This document shows positions 35,792 to 45,494 of a stretch of DNA of 64,000 bases, piece after piece. The stretch comes from Methylovulum miyakonense HT12. Its GTDB lineage: Bacteria > Pseudomonadota > Gammaproteobacteria > Methylococcales > Methylomonadaceae. The position numbers and the translations under genes were made by a program. The notes beneath the pieces are model-generated. The model worked only from the letters and a program-made list of their open reading frames with translations, ran no database searches and had not been told where the DNA came from. Every line of letters starts with the position of its first letter. Positions within the stretch are counted from its first letter, which is position 1. The DNA is taken from NCBI RefSeq assembly GCF_000384075.1, contig NZ_KB913025.1:2827044-2891043 (forward strand), read 5' to 3'.

Positions 35792-36802
35792 ATGATCAAA
35801 GTATGTTTGTTGTTTTTATCATTGTTGCTAGTGACGTCCGCCAATGCTATCGCGGCTAATACGCTTGGCAAGCCTGATGATGCCTTCACAGAAAAACAAC
35901 ACGGGGCACCTATGCAGTGTGTGGCCTTTAGCCCTTACGTCGGTGCCATCAACCCGGATTGGGGGGCAAACCCGTCGAAAGAATTGATAGACACCTTATT
36001 GGACAAGATAGTCAAGGATACACCGTTCCGTTGCATTATGACTTACGGTGTCCTTAATGGCTTGGACTATACCTTCACCGCCGCCAAGGCCCGGAACCTT
36101 AAAGTCATTGCGATTTTGTGGATAGACAATGATAGCAAAGTCAATACCCAGTCCATTTCCACGGGCATATTTCTCGCGCGGACTTTCCCTGATACGATCA
36201 TCAAGCTGAGCTGCGGTTCGGAAGTGAGGACGCGGCATGGTTATGAGTTTGATAGCGAAGTCAGCCGCTGCATCAATGCCATGCATGAGGCTAAAGTTTC
36301 ACAACCCGTGACGACTATTGACACGTGGTGGGAATGGTGTAACCGCTCCTTAAAATGTGAAAAAACTATTTTTTCTGACCAAGTTGATTGGATAGGCATT
36401 AATGTTTTCCCTTGGTGGGAGAACCGTTTTTCTAGCCTGCATCCTTGCACCACCGCAGCACAGGCGGCAGATTTCCATCTTGCCAGGCTGAATGAAGTCC
36501 ATGCGGTGAACCCTGATAAGGATATTATGATCACCGAATTCGGTTGGCCAAACGGCCCTGATAAAGACACGTCAATTAATGACAAAACCGGGCAGCGTTG
36601 CGGTATGGCCAGTCCTGAAAACCAAGCGCTGGTCGTACAATCGACATTTAAAAAATTGGCGCAAGCACAGCGTTCCGGGGTAGTGTTCGAAGCTTTTTCA
36701 GAGGATTGGAAGCCTGGCAAGGAAGGCCATTCCGGAAAATATTGGGGAATTTGTCAAGGTGAACCACCATTCACTTGTAGTAAGGCGTTCGCCAAACATT
36801 GA
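35792..36802 (+). CDS. Secreted GH17-type beta-glucan hydrolase
   Basis: 336 residues from MIKVCLLFL at 35792. The first 22 residues are a signal peptide. The mature part is a TIM barrel with VAFSPYV at the start, FRCIMTYGVLNGLDYT, a probable acid/base glutamate in LSCGSEVRTRHG, and the nucleophile in DIMITEFGWPNGPD, as in glycoside hydrolase family 17 (beta-1,3-glucanases and glucanosyltransferases). Eight or more cysteines suggest disulfides. It may trim periplasmic or extracellular beta-1,3-glucan. Confidence 0.83.
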   Translation: MIKVCLLFLSLLLVTSANAIAANTLGKPDDAFTEKQHGAPMQCVAFSPYVGAINPDWGANPSKELIDTLLDKIVKDTPFRCIMTYGVLNGLDYTFTAAKARNLKVIAILWIDNDSKVNTQSISTGIFLARTFPDTIIKLSCGSEVRTRHGYEFDSEVSRCINAMHEAKVSQPVTTIDTWWEWCNRSLKCEKTIFSDQVDWIGINVFPWWENRFSSLHPCTTAAQAADFHLARLNEVHAVNPDKDIMITEFGWPNGPDKDTSINDKTGQRCGMASPENQALVVQSTFKKLAQAQRSGVVFEAFSEDWKPGKEGHSGKYWGICQGEPPFTCSKAFAKH

Positions 36803-37105
36803 TGGGCATTGCCGTTTAACAAGCCGCCCGGCAGGTTTTTAAGCACTGCCGGGATGTTAGGATGCCAAAAATTACTCTTAAACAAAATATTAGCGTTTTA
36901 TCATTGGGGTGTCGTTTGATAGAATGTCAGGATTGTGCAAAATTACCACACGCCGTACTGTCCTAAACTTGGCCATCACCCACCCGCATATTCCCTGGCA
37001 TTCCTTTTTCGCCGCCGCTATGGGCCAGTTTTTGCCGCACAAGCAAGAACCAACAATAAACGGCGATGCTGATTGGATGTCCGACTACTTGAAAAATTTT
37101 CCAAC
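36803..37105. other. Intergenic region with a stem-loop
   Basis: 303 bp. CCCGGCAG/CTGCCGGG at 36827-36853 forms an 8-bp stem with an 11-nt loop after the GH17 stop, without a T-run. A possible weak -10 (TAGAAT, about 36921-36926) could serve the carboxypeptidase gene. No gene seen. Confidence 0.4.
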
Positions 37106-38242
37106 ATGACGAATGTAAAACTAACCCTGCTTATTCTAATGTCACTCTGCATATCGCTGGTATCAGAAGTCAGTTACAGCCGCCATGCCGCCATTTTGAT
37201 CGACGCGGATAGTGGTCAGATCATCCATGAACAGGAAGCCAACCATGCCTGGTTCCCTGCCTCATTGACCAAAGTGATGACCTTGTACATGACCTTTACC
37301 GCCTTGAGGCAAGGGGAGGTCAGATTAACTGACATGATGACCACTTCGCCTTACGCCGCCCGCCAGCCGAACAGCAAACTGGGCTTAAGGGCCGGGGAAG
37401 GCATCAGTGTCGAAGAAGCGATATTGGCGTTGATCACCCGTTCGGCCAATGATGCCGCCGTGGTGTTGGCGGAGCATCTGGGCGGGAATGAAGAAAACTT
37501 CGCCGTCCGGATGACCGCAAAAGCCCATGCCTTGGGGATGTTTGACACCCATTTTATGAATGCCACTGGCTTGCCGCATCATTGGCAAGTCACTACGCCA
37601 CGGGATCTGGGATTATTGGCCTATAAGACTTTCCGCGATTTCCCTAATTATTATCCGTATTTTGCTTCACACAGTTTTTATTTCCGTGGTCATGAATTGC
37701 GCGGCATTAATAAGTTTACCGCGAATTATCCAGGCGCCGAAGGCATGAAAACCGGGTTTACCTGTGGTTCCGGTTATAACCTGATTTCTTCAGCCCAACA
37801 AAACGGCAAGCGCCTGATCGGTGTCATCATGGGCGGCATGACCAGTTCGGAACGTTATCAACTGATGACATCCATGATGGATGCGGGGTTTGGCAACACG
37901 CTAAACGATTACCCCAACAAGCACATCACCGCGATTCCAGCCAAATTCCCTAGCACGCCCCCTTACCAGCTTGGTTGCGGCCATGATGCCCCGCGCAACA
38001 CCTACGCGCAATACACGCCACCCGTGAGGCACCGAAGTAAAACACTTTCCCATAGCCGTATCGCGCATACCCGTAGCCGCCACAACCCAGCCCGCCATTT
38101 GCTGGCCAGCCACAAAAAGGCCATCCGCACTGCTAAAATCAGCAGCAAAGCCAATCACCACCGGATCGCTAAAATCAGCAAATCCAACAAACTTATTCGG
38201 CTTAGTCGGGCTGGCAATACCAACTACCATCGCGCCCGCTAA
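37106..38242 (+). CDS. D-alanyl-D-alanine carboxypeptidase (PBP5/7 type) with basic tail
   Basis: 378 residues from the ATG at 37106. A signal peptide covers about 1-25. Active-site motifs are S53-LTK56, S113-A-N115 and K215-TG. It removes the terminal D-Ala or cleaves cross-links in peptidoglycan. The usual C-terminal beta-domain and amphipathic membrane anchor of PBP5 are missing. In their place is a tail of about 90 residues rich in His, Arg, Lys and Ser (RHRSKTLSHSRIAHTRSRHN), which may bind teichoic-like anions, metals or the cell envelope. Confidence 0.92.
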   Translation: MTNVKLTLLILMSLCISLVSEVSYSRHAAILIDADSGQIIHEQEANHAWFPASLTKVMTLYMTFTALRQGEVRLTDMMTTSPYAARQPNSKLGLRAGEGISVEEAILALITRSANDAAVVLAEHLGGNEENFAVRMTAKAHALGMFDTHFMNATGLPHHWQVTTPRDLGLLAYKTFRDFPNYYPYFASHSFYFRGHELRGINKFTANYPGAEGMKTGFTCGSGYNLISSAQQNGKRLIGVIMGGMTSSERYQLMTSMMDAGFGNTLNDYPNKHITAIPAKFPSTPPYQLGCGHDAPRNTYAQYTPPVRHRSKTLSHSRIAHTRSRHNPARHLLASHKKAIRTAKISSKANHHRIAKISKSNKLIRLSRAGNTNYHRAR

Positions 38243-38250
38243 TACCAAAT

Positions 38251-38290
38251 AACCGTCCTTTTGTCATTGGCGAAAGGACGGTTGTTTCCC
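38251..38290 (+). terminator. Rho-independent-like terminator after the carboxypeptidase gene
   Basis: AACCGTCCTTT (38251-38261) pairs with AAAGGACGGTT (38273-38283) across an 11-nt loop and is followed by GTTTCCC, a short T-run. It starts 8 bp after the stop. Confidence 0.7.
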
Positions 38291-38354
38291 GCCCCCTCAA
38301 CTTCCCTGCAAGATAAAAATAACCGCCAGGTAAACTGCCATAGCAAAAGCAGAT

Positions 38355-38879
38355 TTAGGTTTTTAATGGTTTCTTAGGGGGTTCCGGTTCCAAATAGGAG
38401 GACAATGCAAACCGCAACGTCAACAAGGTCATGGCCACCGGATACAGCAGGTAATGCTCCAACAAATCCAAGCTATATAACACCAACAGCATGATCATCC
38501 ATGACTTGACCCGAATGTTTTTGGCAACCATCCGTAACTGGTGTAACACTTCCTTATCAATATTATCTTTTTTCCCGATAAAAAAGAGCTCGACAAACGC
38601 CGTCATAAACACAAAATACAGGGAGTAGGCAAAGAATACCGGCGTGTCATCCTTAAACAGCGGTTGCCAATATGCATACCACACCAGCAAAACGCTGCTG
38701 GAAAACAGATCATGCCAGACCCCCGTCAAACCCCGATTAACCATATCGGCGACCAGGCTGAGCACCGCTACCGTCAAGCCCCCATACAACACCCACGGCG
38801 ACACCAGCCAATCCAACCAAGGGCTGGCCGCCTGAAGTAAAAAACACAACGCAAGACTAAACCCGATAAAAATAAACAT
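38355..38879 (-). CDS. Integral membrane protein of unknown function
   Basis: 174 residues with about five hydrophobic segments (starting FIFIGFSLALCFLLQ) and a short polar C-terminal tail EPEPPKKPLKT. A loop around residues 105-125 (GKKDNIDKEVLHQLRMVAKN) is cytoplasmic by the positive-inside rule. No known family seen. Convergent with the carboxypeptidase gene. Confidence 0.7.
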   Translation of the reverse strand: MFIFIGFSLALCFLLQAASPWLDWLVSPWVLYGGLTVAVLSLVADMVNRGLTGVWHDLFSSSVLLVWYAYWQPLFKDDTPVFFAYSLYFVFMTAFVELFFIGKKDNIDKEVLHQLRMVAKNIRVKSWMIMLLVLYSLDLLEHYLLYPVAMTLLTLRFALSSYLEPEPPKKPLKT

Positions 38880-38915
38880 AGCCCGCCTGTTGAAATTGAC
38901 CTTAACGTGATTCCC

Positions 38916-39206
38916 TTATGCCAAAAAAATGGGGTTGAGTAAAGATAAACCTTGCCGCCAAGCTAGCGCTTTTGTGAAAAACATCCATTTATCATCAGTT
39001 TTGCACCGTCCCGCTCTTGCGGATGCCGCCGTCACCACAACGGCCAGAATCAGGTCTGGCGTATCGGCCAGAAGGTGACGTTTCCGGCCTTGGATTTGCT
39101 TGCCTGCGCGTAGCCTTTTATCCCCGCCAAAGCGGTTGTCTTGACGCTGGCTAGCGATGGATCCTAAGCTTGGATGTTTTGCCACCCTGCTTTTTGCCTG
39201 ACCCAT
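38916..39206 (-). pseudogene. IS5-family transposase remnant
   Basis: An internal fragment reads GKQIQGRKRHLLADTPDLIL followed by AVVVTAAS. This matches the conserved block GK-IKGRKRH-LVDTLGL-LAVVV of IS5/IS1031 transposases. The upstream catalytic aspartate context (IDSQSVK in the family) has decayed to IASQRQD, and both ends are missing. No terminal repeats were found. Confidence 0.7.
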
Positions 39207-39283
39207 GCCCGTGTCGTGGACACGTTGTTATCCAGCGGCGACCACACCAGGCGTGTTAGCCGCCACGGTGTTTAAGGAGATAG

Positions 39284-39454
39284 GGTAATGGGAACGTGCT
39301 TGATAGCGATGACCATATCCTTTACAACACCGCCACGGGTGGCTTGTTCTATGATGCTGATGGTAATGCCGCAATCGCCTCAGTGCAGATTGGGATGATC
39401 GGTAAAGGGTTGCCCGTCATAGGGCTGATTTTTTCGTTATCTGAAGGTGTATAA
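39284..39454 (+). pseudogene. C-terminal fragment of an RTX/hemolysin-type calcium-binding protein
   Basis: Fifty-odd codons after an in-frame stop read SDDHILYNTATGGLFYDADG, then NAAIASVQIGMIGKG and a stop at 39454. ILYN-TGGLFYDADGNG-A-VQIA is the typical last segment of large RTX adhesins or proteases secreted by type I systems. No start, RTX nonapeptides or upstream part remain. It sits beside the IS5 remnant, which probably truncated it. Confidence 0.7.
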
Positions 39455-39485
39455 CGGAGTGTGGGTATTCCCCACACTCCGTTAT
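39451..39485. terminator. 15-bp perfect hairpin between the RTX remnant and hemE
   Basis: ATAACGGAGTGTGGG (39451-39465) pairs exactly with CCCACACTCCGTTAT (39471-39485), 5-nt loop. It lies 4 bp past the hemE stop. No T-run follows on either strand, so a terminator role is likely but not typical. Confidence 0.5.
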
Positions 39486-39489
39486 AAAA

Positions 39490-40554
39490 CTATTGGTGAT
39501 AAGCCGGGCTGAAATTATGCACGGCATCCACCATCGCCTTGACATGGTCAGGGTTAATATCCGGCAAAATGCCATGGCCTAGGTTAAAGACATGTCCGGA
39601 CCCTGCGCCGTATTTTGCCAAGACGGTTTTGACTTTTTCCTGGACAATTTCCGGTTTGGCGTATAAGGCGACCGGATCCATATTCCCTTGCAGGGCAACT
39701 TTATCACCGACCCTGATACGCGCTTGTTGGATGTCAGTCTGCCAGTCCAGGCCTAAAGCATCGTAACCGGCATCGCTCATCGCTTCCAGCCATAAGCCAC
39801 CACCTTTGGTGAACAAGATGGTGGGGATAGTTTGCCCATCCACCTCAGTTTTGAGCAGTGCCCGGACTTGCTTGGCATAGCGCAGGGAAAATTCTAAGTA
39901 ATCCTCGCTGCTTAACATGCCCCCCCAGGTGTCGAATAGCATGATGGCTTGCGCGCCTGCCGCAATTTGGGCGTTCAGGTAAGCGGCGACGGATTGCGCG
40001 AGTTTGTCGAGCATCAGATGCATGACTGATGGCTGTTCGTACATCAGGCTTTTGACTTTTTGGAAACTCTTGCTGCCGCCGCCTTCGACCATGTAAGTCG
40101 CCAATGTCCATGGGCTGCCGGAAAAACCGATCAGCGGTACGTCGCCTTGCAGATTTTTTCTGATCAATGCCACAGCATCAATGACATAGCGCAATTCGGC
40201 GGTGGGGTCTGGGATAGGGAGTTTGTGGACGTCAGCAACTGTGCTGACAGGGTTGCTAAATTTAGGGCCTTCGCCTTCGGTGAAGTGCAAGCCCAGGCCC
40301 ATCGCGTCAGGTATGGTCAAAATGTCAGAGAACAAAATGGCTGCGTCAAACGCAAAGCGGCGCAGGGGTTGCAATGTCACTTCACAGGCCAACTCAGGGT
40401 TGGTGCAAAGGTTCATGAAACTGCCAGCCTGCTCACGCACTTGCCGGTATTCGGGTAAGTATCTTCCCGCTTGGCGCATCATCCATACGGGCGTGCGGCT
40501 TATCGGCTGTTTTAACAGGGCTTTAATAAAAATATCGTTTTTTAGGGGAGTCAT
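39490..40554 (-). CDS. hemE: Uroporphyrinogen decarboxylase
   Basis: 354 residues from the ATG at 40554 (a longer frame to 40629 would overlap the next gene). Signatures: N-terminal [18 protein letters not shown] and [20 protein letters not shown], with FDTWGG and the C-terminal [14 protein letters not shown]. It converts uroporphyrinogen III to coproporphyrinogen III in heme and related tetrapyrrole synthesis. It follows the AAA membrane protein gene by 8 bp and is probably the last gene of the pilM-hemE block. Confidence 0.97.
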   Translation of the reverse strand: MTPLKNDIFIKALLKQPISRTPVWMMRQAGRYLPEYRQVREQAGSFMNLCTNPELACEVTLQPLRRFAFDAAILFSDILTIPDAMGLGLHFTEGEGPKFSNPVSTVADVHKLPIPDPTAELRYVIDAVALIRKNLQGDVPLIGFSGSPWTLATYMVEGGGSKSFQKVKSLMYEQPSVMHLMLDKLAQSVAAYLNAQIAAGAQAIMLFDTWGGMLSSEDYLEFSLRYAKQVRALLKTEVDGQTIPTILFTKGGGLWLEAMSDAGYDALGLDWQTDIQQARIRVGDKVALQGNMDPVALYAKPEIVQEKVKTVLAKYGAGSGHVFNLGHGILPDINPDHVKAMVDAVHNFSPAYHQ

Positions 40555-40562
40555 TAGCAGAT

Positions 40563-41360
40563 TTAAGGAGTGGTCTGAGTCTGTTCGGTAAAATGCCAGC
40601 TTAAGAACGGTTTTGTTTGGGTTAACCATTGAATGCCTAGTGTTAATCCTACCAAAATAATCACTGCGGCAATAAGTATGACGAGCGTCCGGTCATGTTT
40701 TTTTATGGGGATCAATTCAGGCAAGGCCGCGATAATGTTTCCGGGAATACCGTGGGTTTTTCGGTAAATGGCTAGGACGGCATCATCGTAAAGTTCATTA
40801 GCTGAAAGATAGGCACTTGGCTTAGTTGCCAAATATTGGAGATATTCCCCGCATTGCTTTTCAGTCAAAGGGGGGATTTCAATAATATGGCATTCATCAA
40901 TAAGGGGGTCAGTGCTATTTTTGATATATAACTCATCAAGCGTCAATGCAAAAATAACACATAATTTAGCTTCACCCGTTACGTATTGGATGATTTGGGT
41001 GATGAGTCCAGGCGCTAAAACACCAGCGATATCAATGATCAGGACAATTTTATGGAAGGCAGGTGTAGTTTGCTTAGGGAGCACTTGGCGTAAGGCTTCG
41101 ATGTCAAGTTCAGGGGAGCCAGTGACAAAAAAATATTTCAATGATGGGAATTGCTGCCCCTGCAAGGCATTCAATAAAGTGCTCTTCCCAATGCCCTTGG
41201 GGCCACAAACAACAATTGACGGGCTATCGTGCGTGATTAGGTGGATTAATAATTCAAGCTTTTCGGCGCGTCCCTCGGTTATCAAAGAATGGTGGTCCGG
41301 GTAATTTATATCACTCTTTGATGGCTTTAGTAGCTCGTTAAAGATATCACTCTCTACCAT
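40563..41360 (-). CDS. AAA-type ATPase with C-terminal membrane anchor, in the damX position
   Basis: 265 residues. Walker A is [10 protein letters not shown] at about 52-61 and a Walker B-like IVLIIDIAG at about 105-113. A membrane helix ([20 protein letters not shown]) lies near residues 228-247, followed by only about 18 residues. Between aroB and hemE many gammaproteobacteria have damX, whose homologues join a cytoplasmic region to a periplasmic SPOR domain that binds denuded septal peptidoglycan. Here the SPOR domain is absent. It overlaps aroB by 14 bp, and a direct division role cannot be claimed. Confidence 0.8.
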   Translation of the reverse strand: MVESDIFNELLKPSKSDINYPDHHSLITEGRAEKLELLIHLITHDSPSIVVCGPKGIGKSTLLNALQGQQFPSLKYFFVTGSPELDIEALRQVLPKQTTPAFHKIVLIIDIAGVLAPGLITQIIQYVTGEAKLCVIFALTLDELYIKNSTDPLIDECHIIEIPPLTEKQCGEYLQYLATKPSAYLSANELYDDAVLAIYRKTHGIPGNIIAALPELIPIKKHDRTLVILIAAVIILVGLTLGIQWLTQTKPFLSWHFTEQTQTTP

Positions 41361-42429
41361 AGCTTTTTAAAGTAAGCACTAACAAGTCTTGATCGACATA
41401 ATCAGGAAGGGTGGCCTTACCAATTTGGTTTAATAAAATTAGGCGGATTTTTCCGTCGACGTTTTTTTTGTCGACGGACATCAACTCTAAAAATTTGTCG
41501 GGATCTAGCTGTGCCGGCGGTGTTACGGGCAGGTTTGCTTTTATGAAAAGACCAGTTATACGCCCAACATCGTCATCCGTTAACCAACCCTTTCTTCTGG
41601 ACAGGTCGGCGGCTTGGCAAGTCCCGATAGCGACCGCTTCACCGTGCAGATAGCTGCCGTACCCCGAACCTGTTTCAATCGCATGGCCAAACGTATGGCC
41701 TAAATTTAAAGTGGCACGGACACCAGTTTCGGTTTCATCCTCTGCAACAATTGTGGCTTTGTTTAGGCAGGATTGTTCAATGGCATAGGCGAGCGCATTT
41801 TTGTCTCTAGCGAGCAACAGGCTAATATTGTTTTCCAGCCACTCAAAAAATGGATAGTCCCTAATCAATCCGTATTTGATCACTTCAGCTAGACCTGCCG
41901 AGAGTTCACGGTCAGCTAATGTGTCTAAGACATCGGCATCGGCAATGACACATTGCGGTTGATAAAATGCACCGATCATGTTCTTGCCTAACGGGTGGTT
42001 AACCCCCGTTTTACCACCAACAGAAGAATCAACTTGGGCCAATAAGGTCGTGGGTATTTGTAAAAAGGGGATGCCGCGTTGGTAACAGGCAGCGGCGAAT
42101 CCGCCCATATCACCAACGACACCGCCACCTAGGGCGATTAGGGTGGCGTTGCGGCTAAACTTACAAGCCAGTAATTTATCAAAAATAGGCAGTAAAGATT
42201 CTAGGTTTTTGTATTGCTCACCATCCGGTAAAATAACGTGTTCGACAGTATAGCCTGACAAATTTTTTAAGACAGTATCCAGATAGAGCGGGGCGATGGT
42301 GGTGTTGGTCACCACTAAAACTTGTTTGGATTTAATGTGTTTTTTAAATAGCTCTGGCTTTTGTAACAAGCCGGAGCCAATATAAATTGGATAGCTGCGG
42401 TCACCCAATTCAACAAATAGTTTTTTCAT
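41347..42429 (-). CDS. aroB: 3-dehydroquinate synthase
   Basis: 360 residues. NAD-binding [13 protein letters not shown], metal ligands in the [11 protein letters not shown] region, and [12 protein letters not shown] (zinc histidines) with DKK near the end are all present. It makes 3-dehydroquinate from DAHP, the second step of the shikimate pathway. It follows aroK by five bases and overlaps the AAA gene, as in the conserved aroK-aroB-damX order. Confidence 0.97.
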   Translation of the reverse strand: MKKLFVELGDRSYPIYIGSGLLQKPELFKKHIKSKQVLVVTNTTIAPLYLDTVLKNLSGYTVEHVILPDGEQYKNLESLLPIFDKLLACKFSRNATLIALGGGVVGDMGGFAAACYQRGIPFLQIPTTLLAQVDSSVGGKTGVNHPLGKNMIGAFYQPQCVIADADVLDTLADRELSAGLAEVIKYGLIRDYPFFEWLENNISLLLARDKNALAYAIEQSCLNKATIVAEDETETGVRATLNLGHTFGHAIETGSGYGSYLHGEAVAIGTCQAADLSRRKGWLTDDDVGRITGLFIKANLPVTPPAQLDPDKFLELMSVDKKNVDGKIRLILLNQIGKATLPDYVDQDLLVLTLKSYGRE

Positions 42430-42434
42430 TGCTT

Positions 42435-42959
42435 TTAATGGTTTATGTCACGATAGGCGGCCAGGATATGTTCGACAACCTCTTTACTTTGCATGATGCC
42501 CGTGTCAACTTTAAAGTCGGCACAAGCCAAATAGAGCGGTTCGCGTTGGGCAAACAAAGTTTCTATGCGTTCTCTAGGGTTTTCGGTTTTTAGCAACGGA
42601 CGTTGGGTGTCGCGGCGGGTACGTTCCAAAATCCGCTCTATCGAACATTGTAAGTAAACTATAAAACCATTTTTGATTAGTAGGTTACGGTTGGCTTCAC
42701 GAAGAATCACCCCCCCGCCTGTCGCTAGCACAATACCTTGCATTTGCGTCAATTCCTGAAGCATTTTTTGCTCGCGGTCACGAAACCCTTCTTCACCTTC
42801 AAATTCAAAGATGGTAGGGATGTCGACGCCAGTCCGTTCTTCAATTGCCTTATCGCTATCATAAAAAGGCACCGCCAACGCTTTGGCTAATTGTCGGCCT
42901 ATTGTTGTCTTTCCCGCACCCATAAGGCCAACTAAATAAATATTTTCTGATTTTGTCAT
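42435..42959 (-). CDS. aroK: Shikimate kinase
   Basis: 174 residues from the ATG at 42959 (the frame opens to 43019 without a ribosome site). Walker [14 protein letters not shown], shikimate-binding [12 protein letters not shown] and [11 protein letters not shown], and lid RDTQRPLL are intact. It phosphorylates shikimate using ATP. It follows pilQ after the hairpin and is 5 bp from aroB. Confidence 0.97.
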   Translation of the reverse strand: MTKSENIYLVGLMGAGKTTIGRQLAKALAVPFYDSDKAIEERTGVDIPTIFEFEGEEGFRDREQKMLQELTQMQGIVLATGGGVILREANRNLLIKNGFIVYLQCSIERILERTRRDTQRPLLKTENPRERIETLFAQREPLYLACADFKVDTGIMQSKEVVEHILAAYRDINH

Positions 42960-43057
42960 CAAAATACCTTGCTGGTCTGATTGCCCAAAATTTGGGAATG
43001 ATTTGTGGAATATTTGCAAATAAAGACTATCAGAGATTTGTCCCCACGTTAGATAAT

Positions 43058-43085
43058 AAAAAAGGGGGGCATTATGCCCCCTTTT
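43058..43085 (-). terminator. Rho-independent terminator after pilQ
   Basis: GGGGGC (43065-43070) pairs with GCCCCC (43076-43081) around a 5-nt loop, extended by A/T pairs. Read on the minus strand the stem is followed by TTTTTTATTA. It lies 18-45 bp past the pilQ stop and separates pilQ from aroK. Confidence 0.8.
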
Positions 43086-43103
43086 AGCAGTGACGAGAAG
43101 ATA

Positions 43104-45479
43104 TCAATTAGAAGTTATCTCATCTTTTATCACTTTAGGCGTGACGAAAATTAGCAGCTCCTTTTTCTCGTCGGTATTTTCTGTGCGTTTGAACAAAAAA
43201 CCGATGCCTGGTAAATCGGCAAAGAAAGGCACTTTATTGAGGACATTGGTATTGGTCCCTTCAAAAATACCCCCCAAAACGACCGTTTCGCCATCGTTTA
43301 CCCGTACCATAGTCCTGATGTTGCGTGTGTCAATACTAGGCACGCCACTGGTCACTGCACCAACCGCATCTTTAGTGATAAATAGATCCATGATGATGCT
43401 GCCGTTGGGTGTTATTTGTGGGGTCACATCAAGTTGTAAGACGGCATCGACAAATTGGATGTTAGGCCCGGTGTTGGCGCTGACTGTCTGATAGGGGATT
43501 TGTACACCTTGCTTGATATTGGCTTGGCAACGGTCAGAGGTCATCACCCTGGGGTTGGAAATGAGTTCGCCCCGGTTTTCATCTTGTAAGGCCGACAATT
43601 CAAGGTTAAGGACATAGTCAGCACCACGCACCAAGGTCATGCCTAACGCGCCATAAGGCGTGGAAGAAGTTCCCAGGTCAACAAGCATATCATTGGTGCT
43701 GATATTGGCTGCTGTGCCACTGCTGGTGGCTACGCCATCTTTTATGGTGGTCGTTCCAGTAGCGAGGTTACCATTCGTTCCGGCCCCACCCACACCAAAG
43801 AAGCTTCTGTTGCCAGTAGAAGCTGTGCCTGCCGTGCCAAACTTGACACCTAACTCCCTTGCAAAAGTGTTGGTGGCAATCACGATCCTGGATTCAATCA
43901 TGACCTGGCGGACGGTCACATCCAGTTTTCGGATCAATTTTTTGACTTCTTCCAATCGTTTTGCCGTTTCCCGCACAATCAGGATATTGGTTCTGGCATC
44001 TACAACAGCAGAGCCACGGTCGGACAATAATTTATATTTTTCATCAGCTGCTGAAGAATTATTACCTTGACCCTGGCCAGAAGAACGTTGCATTTGGTTA
44101 GGATTGAAGTTTTGTTGCGATTGGCCGGAATTCTGGCCACTTTGCGATGAGCTGCCGCCGCCGCTACCTGATGCATTGAAGCGGGCTTGCCTGACGGAGC
44201 AATTACCAAACTGGCCAGTGTCGACCCCGTATAATAAATTCCTAAAACCTTCCGCTTTGGCGTAATTGATTTGTATATATTCAGTGACTAAAGGATCCAA
44301 TTGTTCAACAACGGCTTCTGTTTCCTGTTGTTTTTTCTTGTAATCTTTGATTTTATCGAGCGGGGATATCAGCGTCACGTTCCCTGTTTCATACTTTCCC
44401 AACTCCTTTGTCATCATCACAAAATCTAGGGCTTCATCCCAAGGCACATCATCCAGTTTTAAGGTGATGGTGCCCGTGACATCATCGCCTGCAACCACAT
44501 TTTGCCCGGTAAATTCCGCTAGGATGGCAATAACGCTACGTACTTCAATGTCCTGGAAGTTTAATGACAGCCTTTCGCCAGCGTATTTGACGCGTGATTT
44601 TTCCAAGACTTCTTTTTCTTCATTGCTTAAGGGGCGAAACTCAACGGTCAATAATCCGTCCGATTGGACAAGCGAATAATCATAAAGGCTATTTTGCATG
44701 ACAACCGTCATAGTCGTTTCTTGGTTTCGTGAGACGGTGTCAATAAATTTGACGGGGGTCGCAAATTCGGAAACATCCAAGCGTTTAGCTAAGTTTCCAT
44801 TCAGTTGTGTGTTGACAAAACTGACAATGACTTTACCGGCTTCTTCCTTAGAGTTGACTATAGTGTTTGGATTGGCCAAGGATATTAATATGCGCCCTTC
44901 ACCTTTTTCGCCGCGTTTGAAATCGAAACCGCTGATAGTTTGTTGTGGCATCAGGCTGGTAATGGCCGAGTTAGCTGATGATTTCGTGATTTGTGGGTGG
45001 CTGGCGGAAGGTATTTTAGGGTTGGGTGGCCTGTAGGTATTAGCTAGTTGGGAACGGTTGGCATTCAAAGTGATAAATACCTTATCCCCCACCACTTTGG
45101 TTTCGTAAGGCGCTGATTCGATTAAATTGAGTACAACACGAACCCGGTCTGCAGCTTCTGCAATATAGATGCTGGTGGCCACACCGCGATTTACAGGAAA
45201 TATTTTTTTACCTAAGCCATTTTTTGCACCTGGAAAATCCAAGGCGATACGGGCAGGATTTTTGGTGTCAAATACTTTTGGTGCAGCTACGGCTTGGCTC
45301 ATGTCTAGCCGAATCTGTAATTTGTCACCTGCCAGTGTGGCAACATCAATGCCAGAGAGAGTCAAGTCACTGGCTTTAACTGGGGCAATTTGAAATATAC
45401 ATAGCAGTAAACCCACGCTCATCAGAGCATTTATGGTTCGCTCCATTTTCAACTTCATGTTAGCTTGTTTATTTTTCAT
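43104..45479 (-). CDS. pilQ: Type IV pilus secretin
   Basis: 791 residues with a GGGGA ribosome site. Signal peptide, two AMIN domains (about 35-130 and 175-280) that bind peptidoglycan, an STN domain (about 320-375), a NolW-type N domain interrupted by a Ser/Gly/Gln/Asn-rich insert (about 430-475), and the C-terminal secretin domain (about 560-785) ending LLIFVTPKVIKDE. It forms the outer-membrane pore for the pilus. It is last in pilMNOPQ, 15 bp after pilP. Confidence 0.96.
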   Translation of the reverse strand: MKNKQANMKLKMERTINALMSVGLLLCIFQIAPVKASDLTLSGIDVATLAGDKLQIRLDMSQAVAAPKVFDTKNPARIALDFPGAKNGLGKKIFPVNRGVATSIYIAEAADRVRVVLNLIESAPYETKVVGDKVFITLNANRSQLANTYRPPNPKIPSASHPQITKSSANSAITSLMPQQTISGFDFKRGEKGEGRILISLANPNTIVNSKEEAGKVIVSFVNTQLNGNLAKRLDVSEFATPVKFIDTVSRNQETTMTVVMQNSLYDYSLVQSDGLLTVEFRPLSNEEKEVLEKSRVKYAGERLSLNFQDIEVRSVIAILAEFTGQNVVAGDDVTGTITLKLDDVPWDEALDFVMMTKELGKYETGNVTLISPLDKIKDYKKKQQETEAVVEQLDPLVTEYIQINYAKAEGFRNLLYGVDTGQFGNCSVRQARFNASGSGGGSSSQSGQNSGQSQQNFNPNQMQRSSGQGQGNNSSAADEKYKLLSDRGSAVVDARTNILIVRETAKRLEEVKKLIRKLDVTVRQVMIESRIVIATNTFARELGVKFGTAGTASTGNRSFFGVGGAGTNGNLATGTTTIKDGVATSSGTAANISTNDMLVDLGTSSTPYGALGMTLVRGADYVLNLELSALQDENRGELISNPRVMTSDRCQANIKQGVQIPYQTVSANTGPNIQFVDAVLQLDVTPQITPNGSIIMDLFITKDAVGAVTSGVPSIDTRNIRTMVRVNDGETVVLGGIFEGTNTNVLNKVPFFADLPGIGFLFKRTENTDEKKELLIFVTPKVIKDEITSN

Positions 45480-45494
45480 TCTTTGTCCCCAAAA

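Noticed and set aside
39451-39485. Typical rho-independent terminator for hemE
   Set aside because: The hairpin is perfect but no T-run follows on the minus strand, so only a hairpin is claimed.
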